A DNA stretch of 64,000 nt, from NCBI GenBank assembly GCA_963841845.1, contig CAWJEG010000013.1, positions 310,001 to 374,000 of the forward strand. The letters are read 5' to 3'. A model generated the notes under the pieces. The model did no database searches and had not been told where the DNA came from. It saw only the letters and a list, made by a program, of their open reading frames with translations. Source of the stretch: CAVVGZ01 sp963841845 (GTDB lineage Bacteria; Chloroflexota; Anaerolineae; Anaerolineales; Anaerolineaceae). Below are positions 56,328 through 64,000 of the stretch, in pieces. Both the position numbers and the translations under genes were made by a program. The stretch's first letter is position 1. The number at the start of each line of letters is the position of its first letter.

Positions 56328-57936
56328 AGTATTAATAATTATCCTGGTTTCTCTTTTGCTCTGTTTGCTTACAGGATGCGAACAAAATCTATTTTACCTT
56401 GCAGAACCTGCACCCACAGTATGGGTGGTTAAGGCAGAAGTAAATCCAACCCAACCACCTGAAATAATCCAAATTCAATCTATAGAACCAACAACCAAGC
56501 CTACAACTTATCCAGGCGATACGATTTCTACAGGAATCCAGCCGGATGATAAGTCTCCATCTGATGGTCCTATAACCCCTGACCAATCCCTGGATCAGTC
56601 TGGAAACCTTGTAACAGGTGTACTGCAGGATTCTGGTAGCCAACCAATTTTATACTATACGCAAGCAGGTGACACTTTAGATACCGTGGCAATTCGATTT
56701 GGTGTCTGGCCAGAGGAAATTCAATCTTCAAGTCCAATTGTCCAGGGGGAATTTATCCCACCCCAACAACTACTCATCATTCCTGATGAACTCACCGATA
56801 TCGGACCCAACACTTTCCTCCTTCCTGATAGTGAGATTGTCAACTCACCCTCGGCTATTGATTTCAATGTTACCGATTTCGTAAATGATTCAGGCGGATT
56901 TCTCTCCAACTATAAACAAAGCATTTCCGATGGCACCTATTCAGGGGCGGAAATTGTAGAACGGGTTGCATTGGAGAATTCAATAAATCCAAGATTATTA
57001 CTTGCCATTTTAGAATACCAGAGCAATTGGGTTTTTGGTTCGCCTGAAAATGCTGAAGAAAATATTTACCCCATTGGTTTAGAGGCGTTTAATCACCGGG
57101 GACTGTACCGTCAATTAAGCTGGGCAGTACAGCATCTTTCGGTTGGATATTATGGGTGGAGAGCTGGTTTACTGACTGGAATAGAATTTCAAGATGGCAG
57201 CACTTTACGGATGGCTCCAGAACTAAACGCTGGTTCGGTTGCTTTACAAAACATGTTCGCAAAACTTTACACAGAACCGGAATGGGAAGCAGCTCTGTAT
57301 TCTAATAGCAGTTTGGTTGCCTTGTATGAAGATATGTTTGGAAATCCCTGGTTCCGTGCCCAGACAGTGGAACCTTTGTATCCCCCAAATATTCAACAAC
57401 CTGAGCTTGTATTGCCATTTCGCGCGGGTTATATGTGGAGTTTAACTGGTGGACCCCATTCCGCATGGGGTCCTAACGGTGCATTAGCAGCAATTGATTT
57501 TGCACCCTCCGCCACCGAACATGGATGTGCTATTACCGAGGAATTTGTTACTGCCGTGGCATCCGGTCTTGTTGTCCGCTCTGGAAACGGGGTTGTCCTG
57601 GTTGACCTTGATGGGGATGGCCATGAACAAACTGGATGGTCAATACTATATATGCATATTGCTAAGGATAAAAGAGTCCCGGTTGGTACGTGGGTTAATG
57701 TAGATGAAAAAATCGGTCACCCTTCCTGTGAAGGTGGAACTGCAACCGGAACCCATCTACATTTTGCTCGAAAATATAATGGTGAATGGATGTTGGCGGA
57801 TAGTCCTGTACCATTGGTTTTAAGTGGTTGGACAACAAAAAATGGTTATAAACCTTATCAAGGCAGTCTGGTCAAAGAGGATCTAATAGTCATTTCCAGT
57901 GATATGGGAGAATTTAAATCTAGGATTACCCGCTAG
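56293..57936 (+). CDS. LysM-M23 cell-wall hydrolase, tandem paralogue 2 (lipoprotein)
   Basis: 547 aa from the ATG at 56293, which overlaps the end of paralogue 1 by 35 bases; a TTG at 56275 is longer. It carries a lipobox in VSLLLCLLTGCEQ, a longer Pro/Thr linker, a LysM-like domain (LYYTQAGDTLDTVAIRFGVW), the middle domain (SGAEIVERVALENSINPRLL and LEYQSNW) and an M23 domain with SLTGGPHSAWGPNGALAAID and TATGTHLHFARKYNGEW. It differs from paralogue 1 in anchoring by lipid rather than by a helix. Confidence 0.9.
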   Translation: MVKRRRIRLNGKVLIIILVSLLLCLLTGCEQNLFYLAEPAPTVWVVKAEVNPTQPPEIIQIQSIEPTTKPTTYPGDTISTGIQPDDKSPSDGPITPDQSLDQSGNLVTGVLQDSGSQPILYYTQAGDTLDTVAIRFGVWPEEIQSSSPIVQGEFIPPQQLLIIPDELTDIGPNTFLLPDSEIVNSPSAIDFNVTDFVNDSGGFLSNYKQSISDGTYSGAEIVERVALENSINPRLLLAILEYQSNWVFGSPENAEENIYPIGLEAFNHRGLYRQLSWAVQHLSVGYYGWRAGLLTGIEFQDGSTLRMAPELNAGSVALQNMFAKLYTEPEWEAALYSNSSLVALYEDMFGNPWFRAQTVEPLYPPNIQQPELVLPFRAGYMWSLTGGPHSAWGPNGALAAIDFAPSATEHGCAITEEFVTAVASGLVVRSGNGVVLVDLDGDGHEQTGWSILYMHIAKDKRVPVGTWVNVDEKIGHPSCEGGTATGTHLHFARKYNGEWMLADSPVPLVLSGWTTKNGYKPYQGSLVKEDLIVISSDMGEFKSRITR

Positions 57937-57980
57937 AATTATTTATCTTGCTCTCATATAAATCTGATATCATTCCCAAT

Positions 57981-59489
57981 ATGTTGCTCAGGTTACCCTC
58001 ATCTAAAAATATTCTAATGAAATTCATAGCAGTTTTATTGGTTATTGCTGTGATTTCCACTGGCTGTGCCCCAAGAAAACCTAGTGGAATTACCATTCCC
58101 ATCCCTCCAACAACCATCAGCGAGGACCGGGAAGAACAAATCTCGCCAGTCCCTACAAGACCGTTGTATTCCCCTGGTGAGGAAGTGGATTATATCGTTC
58201 AGACGGGAGATAATTTGCCCGCTCTGGCAAGCCATTTTAATACCACAATTGAAGAAATCAGGAAATCGAACCCATTTCTACCTGATGATTTAACAACGCT
58301 ACCACCAGGGATGCCAATGAAAATCCCCATCTATTATGAGGCATTATGGGGATCAAAATATCAAATTATTCCCGATAGCTTGTTTGTCAATGGACCAGCC
58401 CAGACAAATTTTGATTCAGACCAATTCGTCAGGGAGCATCCGGGTTGGTTGAAAGATTATACCCATTATTCGGGTTCAAAAACCCGATCCGGTGGAGAAT
58501 TGATCGATTATATTGCTACCAACTTTTCAATCAGTCCCCGTTTGCTTCTGGCATTGCTGGAATATCAAACCGGTGCGCTTTCCAATCCCAACCCACCAGA
58601 TTCCGATAATCCATACTTGCTCGGATATCGGAATCCAGGCTACAAAGGGCTGAACTCCCAGCTGGTTTGGGCAGCGAATACTCTTAATAATGCTTACTAT
58701 AATTGGAGGATGGGTCAGCTGCAATCATATGACTTGTTGGATGGGCAAATGGAAATTCCAGACCCCTGGCAAAATGCTGCGACAGTTGCCCTGCATTATT
58801 ACTTTTCACGGATATTAAATCCACCTGAATACCAAACAGTAATCAGTGAATCAGGATTAATGAAGACTTACTCCGAGCTTTTTGGTGATCCTTGGACAAA
58901 TATTCAGGATCATATTCCAGGGAGCTTAACACAACCTGAATTCAGGCTGCCATTTGAACCGGGAAAAGTCTGGGCATATACCGGAGGACCTCACACAGGT
59001 TGGGGAATTGGAGAACCATATGCTGCCCTTGATTTTGCTGCTTCCAATGTTGCCAGCGGGTGTACTCCCTCAGATGAATGGGTAACCGCTGTGGCAGATG
59101 GCATAATTGCCCGTACGGAGACGGCGACTGCTGTGCTCGACCTGGATAACGATGGTGACGAACGAACCGGTTGGGTAGTCTTTTACCTCCACTTAAAAAC
59201 CGATACGATACCACGTTTGGGATCATATATAAAAGCCGGACAGCCTTTAGGAAACCCCTCCTGCGAAGGGGGCGAATCCACTGGAACACATGTACACATT
59301 GCCCGGAAATATAACGGGGAATGGATACCTGCTTATGGTCCATTAAGTTTTAATTTGGAAGGGTGGGTATCAGATAAAGGGGATCAAGCCTATGAAGGAA
59401 CCCTCTCCAGGTATAACCATGTCGTCAGGGCATGTGTTTGTTCAGACTTTCGGAGCAATATCCAATCTCAGGTTGTTCGGCTTGAATAA
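57981..59489 (+). CDS. LysM-M23 cell-wall hydrolase, tandem paralogue 3 (lipoprotein)
   Basis: 502 aa from the ATG at 57981; TTG 57948 and ATG 58017 are other starts. The lipobox is AVISTGCAPRK. LysM: VDYIVQTGDNLPALASHFNT. Middle domain: SGGELIDYIATNFSISPRLL and LEYQTGAL, where the TSNW/QSNW of the other two copies is lost. M23 domain: YTGGPHTGWGIGEPYAALDF and ESTGTHVHIARKYNGEW. A 44-base gap separates it from paralogue 2. The conserved gene order and sequence show two rounds of duplication. Confidence 0.9.
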   Translation: MLLRLPSSKNILMKFIAVLLVIAVISTGCAPRKPSGITIPIPPTTISEDREEQISPVPTRPLYSPGEEVDYIVQTGDNLPALASHFNTTIEEIRKSNPFLPDDLTTLPPGMPMKIPIYYEALWGSKYQIIPDSLFVNGPAQTNFDSDQFVREHPGWLKDYTHYSGSKTRSGGELIDYIATNFSISPRLLLALLEYQTGALSNPNPPDSDNPYLLGYRNPGYKGLNSQLVWAANTLNNAYYNWRMGQLQSYDLLDGQMEIPDPWQNAATVALHYYFSRILNPPEYQTVISESGLMKTYSELFGDPWTNIQDHIPGSLTQPEFRLPFEPGKVWAYTGGPHTGWGIGEPYAALDFAASNVASGCTPSDEWVTAVADGIIARTETATAVLDLDNDGDERTGWVVFYLHLKTDTIPRLGSYIKAGQPLGNPSCEGGESTGTHVHIARKYNGEWIPAYGPLSFNLEGWVSDKGDQAYEGTLSRYNHVVRACVCSDFRSNIQSQVVRLE

Positions 59490-59506
59490 ATAAGAGGCCT
59501 CTTATT
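59489..59506. repeat. Perfect 18-bp palindrome at the end of paralogue 3
   Basis: AATAAGAGGCCTCTTATT is fully self-complementary and begins at the last base of the stop codon. It separates two converging genes, so it may act as a weak bidirectional terminator. Confidence 0.5.
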
Positions 59507-59566
59507 AATAAAAATCCTTATATTCCGGATAATTAGTGGAAAGAAATATTTTTTCTGATAAAAAAA

Positions 59567-60240
59567 TCAACTGGTCTTTAATATCTCATCAATTTTTTGT
59601 ATCAACATATCCTCTGGAGCAGCCCCTACAATCGATCCAATTCCACCATTAATGATTGTATGGGGTACACCTGAAATCCCAAATTTTTCTGATAAATCAG
59701 GAAATTCGTTGGCTTCAATCATCTCTGCCTCTACCAGATGACTTTCATATGCCATCTGATGAGCCAAAATTACAGATTGAGGACAATAAGGACATGTTGG
59801 TGTCACGAATACCTGTAAAAGCACGGTTTGGTTCAGGCTTGATAAATATTTCCTGGTCTTTTCACTTAAGCCTGAATCACGCCTTGAAATCATGATTATG
59901 CCATGTATCAATGAAGAAAATTCATAGCCCGGACGGAATCCCGATAAACCGGATTCCTTGATCAACAATTTGATCATTGTTTTTTTCCACTATTACAATA
60001 GTAGGCAGGTTTTCGATTGTTAATTTCAATTTCTGGACGAACCTGATCCCCGGTTTTGAATATTATTAATTCAAGTTTATCGGATAGTGCTGAAACTTCT
60101 TTTAGAAGTTGTTCTGTTTGCTGGCACTCCTCACATACCAAATCTGTTCCCCTGAATAAAAGAATCCCGACAGGTTCTTTCAATTCTACAAATGAATCGC
60201 GCACCTGGGATTGGAGATGTTTATTTAGAATTTCCTTCAT
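59567..60240 (-). CDS. Glutaredoxin-like protein disulfide oxidoreductase (TIGR02187), two frameshifts
   Basis: 223 aa after correction. It has two thioredoxin folds. The first carries LVCEECQQTEQLLKEV (CxxC). The joining segment lies in a third frame and reads LPTIVIVEKNNDQIVDQGIR, then FIGIPSG. The second fold carries YEFSSLIHGIIMISRRDSGL and FVTPTCPYCPQSVILA (CPYC), with the cis-Pro in ISGVPHTII. The breaks need removal of one base at 60009-60014 (GGTTTT) and one at 59928-59930 (CCC). GAGGGTG favours the ATG at 60240 over that at 60252. The family is typical of thermophiles and some anaerobes; it forms or reduces disulfides. Confidence 0.85.
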
Positions 60241-60360
60241 GATCACCCTCATTGGATTTTATTATTTTGGACTGAGGCGAACCAACATGCAAAAATTTAA
60301 GCACGAATTGTTATTTTAAGAAACCCTCAAAATAATCATTGAGCCAGGGATGTCATATCC

Positions 60361-61410
60361 TTAAACCAAAGGCCAATTTGGCAGAACATCCACATCAAGA
60401 TCATCATGGTAACCATTGACAAAACGAAAATATCCGGCTGCTCCTATCATTGCTGCATTATCTGTGCAATACGAAAGGGGAGGAATATTCACTGGAATGG
60501 CAGACTTGCTCCTCATCGTATCCCTCAGAAGTTGATTTGCAGACACGCCTCCTGCAATGAGAATTTGTTTGGCCCTGTATTCCTTTGCAGCCATTATAGT
60601 TTTTTCCACCAATATATCCACTACCGCAAATTGAAAACTGGCTGCCATATCCTCAACGGAATATTCTTCGGCTTTCTGTTCAAATTTTTTAATTTCACGC
60701 AAAACAGCGGTCTTTATTCCAGAGAAGGAGAAATTCCATGTTCCTTCGAGTTTTGCACGTGGAAAATTAAATTTACCAGGGTCCCCACTCGCAGCCGCTT
60801 TCTGGATGGATGGTCCCCCCGGATATGGGAGGGAAAGCAGTCGGGCAACTTTATCAAATGCTTCCCCAGCAGCATCATCTAAGGTCTTACCAAGCCTTTT
60901 ATAAAGTAAATGATCTTCAATTAGAATCAATTCAGTATGACCTCCAGAAACGATCAATGCAAGTAATGGAAATTTAGGAGATCCGGCTGGTTCGTTTGCA
61001 GAATCCTCATACAACCACGAAGAATAAATATGTCCCTCCAGATGGTTGATTCCGATCAATGGCAATCCGCTTGCAAGAGAAATACCCTTAGCCATATTCA
61101 TGCCAACCACCAAAGACCCCGCTAGTCCAGGACCGCGTGTAACCGCCAGAGCATCCACATCCAAAAGACTTAAATGAGCTTTCTGCAAGGCTTCTTCAAC
61201 TACTGGATATATCCACTGAACATGCTGGCGCGATGCCAACTCCGGAAAAACTCCGCCGTATTCAGCATGCAGATCAACCTGCGAGGCTACAACATTGGAA
61301 TGGATCAACCTGCCGTTCTCAACAATTGCTGCTGCGGTTTCATCACAGGAACTTTCTATGGCTAATATGCGTGCATCGGGGAACTCTTTACTAATTTTCA
61401 AGCTCACCAT
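60361..61410 (-). CDS. tsaD: tRNA threonylcarbamoyladenosine transferase TsaD
   Basis: 349 aa. Transfers the threonylcarbamoyl group to A37 of ANN-reading tRNAs. Signature: ILAIESSCDETAAAIVENGR, then YGGVFPELASRQHVQWIYPV (metal His), GINHLEGHIYSSW (HxxxH) and LALIVSGGHTELILI. The C-terminal ILIAGGVSANQLLRDTM and CTDNAAMIGAAGYFRF complete it. The start ATG is 17 bases after the M24 peptidase gene. Confidence 0.97.
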   Translation of the reverse strand: MVSLKISKEFPDARILAIESSCDETAAAIVENGRLIHSNVVASQVDLHAEYGGVFPELASRQHVQWIYPVVEEALQKAHLSLLDVDALAVTRGPGLAGSLVVGMNMAKGISLASGLPLIGINHLEGHIYSSWLYEDSANEPAGSPKFPLLALIVSGGHTELILIEDHLLYKRLGKTLDDAAGEAFDKVARLLSLPYPGGPSIQKAAASGDPGKFNFPRAKLEGTWNFSFSGIKTAVLREIKKFEQKAEEYSVEDMAASFQFAVVDILVEKTIMAAKEYRAKQILIAGGVSANQLLRDTMRSKSAIPVNIPPLSYCTDNAAMIGAAGYFRFVNGYHDDLDVDVLPNWPLV

Positions 61411-61426
61411 CCCATATCCTAATAAA

Positions 61427-62662
61427 TTAACTTTTTATCGGTAGGATTAACTCTTTTGGATATTCTGCCATTATATTGAACTTACCATGCTCATCTATCC
61501 AATATGTATCCTCAAGCCTAACCCCAACATTTTTGCTCGGATAATATAATCCTGGTTCCAGGGTGAAAACCATCCCCGGTTCGAGAATATCTTGTTTTAG
61601 AGAATGTAAATTGGATGACGGTTTTTCATGGACATTCAATCCAACACCATGACCAATACCATGAATATACCCTTCCTCAATATCTGCAGAATTCAATACA
61701 GTTCTGTGCCCTTTTTCCTCAAATAATTCACAGGTCATTTTTTGGTAACTTGAAAAAGGTTCACTAACTCTGAATTGGGAACGCACAGTATTGTATGTAT
61801 TCAAGACTTGCTGGTAAATATCCATAACGCTATCTGGTGCATTCCCAAGGCACCAGGTTCTGGTGAGGTCATAGTAATATCCTCCCCCTACTTCACAGGG
61901 GAAAATATCAAAGACGATGGGTAAACCCAGTTCGATCTTTTGCCCGGTTTCACCGCTTGTATGAGGTACACCTGCGTCCCTTCCAATTGCAAAAATCGTC
62001 CCTTCAGGATTTTCGGCACCACGTTCCATAAGCCAATAATTTATTCTATTTTTCACGTCACCAATCGTTAACGGATTCCCGTCGGTTCTTACTAAAATAT
62101 TATTCCTGGCGCGATGGCCGCTGAGGAAATCAGCCACCAGGTTTACTACTTCGACTGTAATCTCTCCCATTTTTTTTATCCGGTTGATCTCCCCGGCATC
62201 CTTGGTCGCCCTGGCTTCTATTAATACATCGCCTTCTTCTGATGAAACCAGTTCATATCCATTATTTTCCAGAACCAATTTGGTAAAAATTTCAATCGCT
62301 GGGCTTAAACGAACTTTTCCATACACAGCGATTCGTCCAGACTTTAATCCAAGATCCGAAAGCATGAGCTTATAACGCAGCACATTTGCTCTAAGATGGC
62401 TATTATTGCACTCGGCCAATAATTTTTTCTCGGGATAAAGTGAATAACTGATGCACTCTAGTCCCGATTTTTCCGCATTATCCTTTTCTATTGGATGATA
62501 AAAAATTATAGGATCTCTGCCCACTATTTTAATAATATCAGCATGAGTCAGATGGACACCGCCTGTAAAGTAATAAAGGTCCGGATTATGATCCCCGGCT
62601 CCCGTGATTATCAGGCAGTCAACATTATGTTTTATCATCAGTCCGTCTAAGTCTTTTTTCAT
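61427..62662 (-). CDS. M24 family Xaa-Pro aminopeptidase-like protein with intact metal site
   Basis: 411 aa. N-terminal creatinase domain, then a canonical pita-bread site: FDIFPCEVGGGYYYDLTRTW (two Asp), YIHGIGHGVGLNVHE (His), GMVFTLEPGLYYP (Glu) and VGVRLEDTYWID (Glu). All five metal ligands are present, unlike the two M24-like proteins at 43-46 kb. It lies between selA and tsaD on the same strand. Confidence 0.92.
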   Translation of the reverse strand: MKKDLDGLMIKHNVDCLIITGAGDHNPDLYYFTGGVHLTHADIIKIVGRDPIIFYHPIEKDNAEKSGLECISYSLYPEKKLLAECNNSHLRANVLRYKLMLSDLGLKSGRIAVYGKVRLSPAIEIFTKLVLENNGYELVSSEEGDVLIEARATKDAGEINRIKKMGEITVEVVNLVADFLSGHRARNNILVRTDGNPLTIGDVKNRINYWLMERGAENPEGTIFAIGRDAGVPHTSGETGQKIELGLPIVFDIFPCEVGGGYYYDLTRTWCLGNAPDSVMDIYQQVLNTYNTVRSQFRVSEPFSSYQKMTCELFEEKGHRTVLNSADIEEGYIHGIGHGVGLNVHEKPSSNLHSLKQDILEPGMVFTLEPGLYYPSKNVGVRLEDTYWIDEHGKFNIMAEYPKELILPIKS

Positions 62663-62689
62663 AGGATTCCGTTTTACCCTCGGTTTAAT

Positions 62690-64000
62690 CTAAGGATTCA
62701 TTTTTAGCATAGCTGCCTTCAATCCGTGCAAAAAAGCCTCCTCCTGATCATTTAATACTGTGCGCGGATCAAATAAAACCCGGTTCTCTTCAATCCTGGC
62801 AATAATAGGAGGAGTTTGGTTTCGTAATATTTTCAAAAACTCATTGGGTTTGGGAACACCGATGGATAAACTATAGGTTGGGATCTTCTCCCCGGGTAAA
62901 CTTCCACCCCCAATTGTCGAAAAAGCTTCAACAACATCCCCTCTACCTGCACGATTCTGCCATTTGATGGCGATGTCTTTTATTTGCTTGTTGGTCTTTG
63001 CAATCATTTGCCAAATAGGGATATTCTCAATGTACGAATCCTTGAGGTAGAGAAGCAAAGTCGCAGTAAGTGCTGCCAGGCATATTTTATCGGCACGTAC
63101 AGCCCTGGCTAAAGGATGAATTTTTATTTTTTTGATTAACTCTAACTTCCCAACAATGATTCCCGCCTGCGGTCCGCCTAAAAGTTTATCTCCCGAAAAG
63201 CACACAATATCAGAGCCGGCTTCCAAAGATTCCTGGACGGTTGGTTCATGGGTTAATCCAAATTGTTCAGTGTCTATTATCGCGCCAGACCCTTGGTCAT
63301 CCATTAACAGGACATTGTTTTCTTTTGCCACGGATGACAATTCGGAGATTGTTGGTTCATTTGTAAATCCGATTAATTGGAAATTCGAGTGGTGAGCGTG
63401 TAGGATCATAGCTGCCGGATTCTCAAGCGCTTCCCTGTAATCTCGCAAATGTACCCGGTTGGTGGCTCCAATCTCTACAAGTCTTGCCCCCGATTGTTTC
63501 ATAACATCGGGTACACGAAATCCTCCGCCAATCTCAACAAGTTGAGTTCTGGAAATGATTACCGAGCGTCTCTTTGCCAACGCAGAAAGACATAATAATA
63601 CAGCAGCGGCATTATTATTGACTACAAGTGCTGACTCCGCCCCTGTCAATTGGGTTAAGAGGCTATCGGCATGCACGGTCCGGGAACCCCGTTTCCCAGC
63701 CGCGAGATCAAATTCTAGATTTGAATAACCATAGGAGAGTTTCTGGATAGCTTGTAAAGCAGATTTTGCCAATGGAGCACGGCCAAGATTTGTATGAATG
63801 ATTACACCAGTTGCATTTATTACTTCTACTAAAGAATTTGTAATTTTCGCTCTGATTATTTCATTGGCCTGCTCAAAGATGGTCCCTTCACTAGGAACGG
63901 GTTCTCCGGGATTATATGATTTGCGGATTTCCTCTAAGGTTACTCTGATGGCTTCAAGCGTTTGCGGACGGCCATACTCCTCAATTGTTGCTTTGCCAAG
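62690..64000 (-). CDS. selA: L-seryl-tRNA(Sec) selenium transferase, 5' end beyond the window
   Basis: The frame is open to the right edge (at least 436 residues). Conserved features are VINATGVIIHTNLGRAPLAK, then GKRGSRTVHADSLLTQLTGA, EIGGGFRVPDVMKQSGARLV, EIGATNRVHLRDY and the PLP lysine in DIVCFSGDKLLGGPQAGIIV. It makes selenocysteine on tRNA(Sec) from seryl-tRNA and selenophosphate. Its presence means the host may read TGA as Sec. The natural start lies outside the window. Confidence 0.94.
   Translation of the reverse strand, partial: LGKATIEEYGRPQTLEAIRVTLEEIRKSYNPGEPVPSEGTIFEQANEIIRAKITNSLVEVINATGVIIHTNLGRAPLAKSALQAIQKLSYGYSNLEFDLAAGKRGSRTVHADSLLTQLTGAESALVVNNNAAAVLLCLSALAKRRSVIISRTQLVEIGGGFRVPDVMKQSGARLVEIGATNRVHLRDYREALENPAAMILHAHHSNFQLIGFTNEPTISELSSVAKENNVLLMDDQGSGAIIDTEQFGLTHEPTVQESLEAGSDIVCFSGDKLLGGPQAGIIVGKLELIKKIKIHPLARAVRADKICLAALTATLLLYLKDSYIENIPIWQMIAKTNKQIKDIAIKWQNRAGRGDVVEAFSTIGGGSLPGEKIPTYSLSIGVPKPNEFLKILRNQTPPIIARIEENRVLFDPRTVLNDQEEAFLHGLKAAMLKMNP

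Noticed and set aside
2931..60011. TGA codons at the breaks read as selenocysteine, prompted by the presence of selA
   Set aside because: In every broken gene the sequence after the stop does not continue the family in the same frame; the continuation is in a shifted frame.
1..64000. CRISPR arrays, insertion sequences, integrases, phage genes or toxin-antitoxin pairs
   Set aside because: I looked for regularly spaced repeats, transposase motifs and phage-like gene strings and found none. Apart from the tandem M23 genes, repeats are short hairpins.

Overview
The window looks like part of the chromosome of an anaerobic Chloroflexota bacterium, probably of the Anaerolineae type. This is an inference from gene content and order, not from a database search. 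The supporting signs are the pair of TIGR03960 and TIGR03936 radical-SAM/DUF2344 genes, Rex, a RodZ-like protein with two helix-turn-helix domains, an F1-ATPase cluster (atpAGDC) standing alone beside mreB, methylmalonyl-CoA mutase with its epimerase, corrinoid-reactivation genes, SelA, many proline/threonine-rich lipoproteins, and moderately AT-rich DNA.

0-11.4 kb is housekeeping: the N-terminus of Lon, FolC, DUF503, a short-chain dehydrogenase, the radical-SAM pair, tRNA-Arg(CCG), a membrane zinc protease, a large unknown lipoprotein, Rex and MreB. 11.4-19.2 kb is a minus-strand block read in the order mutase, epimerase, M42 peptidase, atpA, atpG, atpD, atpC, mreB. 19.7-26.9 kb carries rplI, a RodZ-like gene, rimO, a TPR membrane protein, murJ and an RsmI-like methylase. 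26.9-33.8 kb holds tRNA-Glu, an SRAP peptidase, ftcD, a CapA-like protein, dcd, and a Mop molybdate binder divergent from a GntR regulator with a ligand-binding domain.

34.0-46.5 kb is the most distinctive region. It is one long minus-strand catabolic locus: a FadR-type regulator, two pita-bread (M24-like) proteins that have lost most metal ligands, two permeases and a binding protein of a peptide-type ABC importer, a DUF3830 protein, an enolase-superfamily enzyme, and a three-subunit molybdenum hydroxylase. It reads as uptake and oxidation of an unidentified small amide-like or heterocyclic compound, with molybdenum supply sensed by the Mop/GntR pair just upstream.

46.9-51.5 kb is a corrinoid module: a homocysteine methyltransferase domain, a MetH-activation-like protein and a RACo/RamA-type reductive activator, facing a UroD-like methyltransferase, with no corrinoid-binding protein in view. 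51.7-60.3 kb holds tRNA-Pro(CGG), inositol-phosphate synthase, a deacetylase-like lipoprotein, a HIT protein, three tandem paralogous LysM-M23 envelope hydrolases and a glutaredoxin-like disulfide oxidoreductase. The window ends with tsaD, a canonical M24 peptidase and a partial selA.

A striking property is that at least twelve genes are broken by single-base frameshifts. Thirteen of the fourteen shifts are repaired by removing one base. Essential atpA is among them, so sequencing or assembly error is the leading explanation. I merged these genes across their shifts and give the approximate shift positions.
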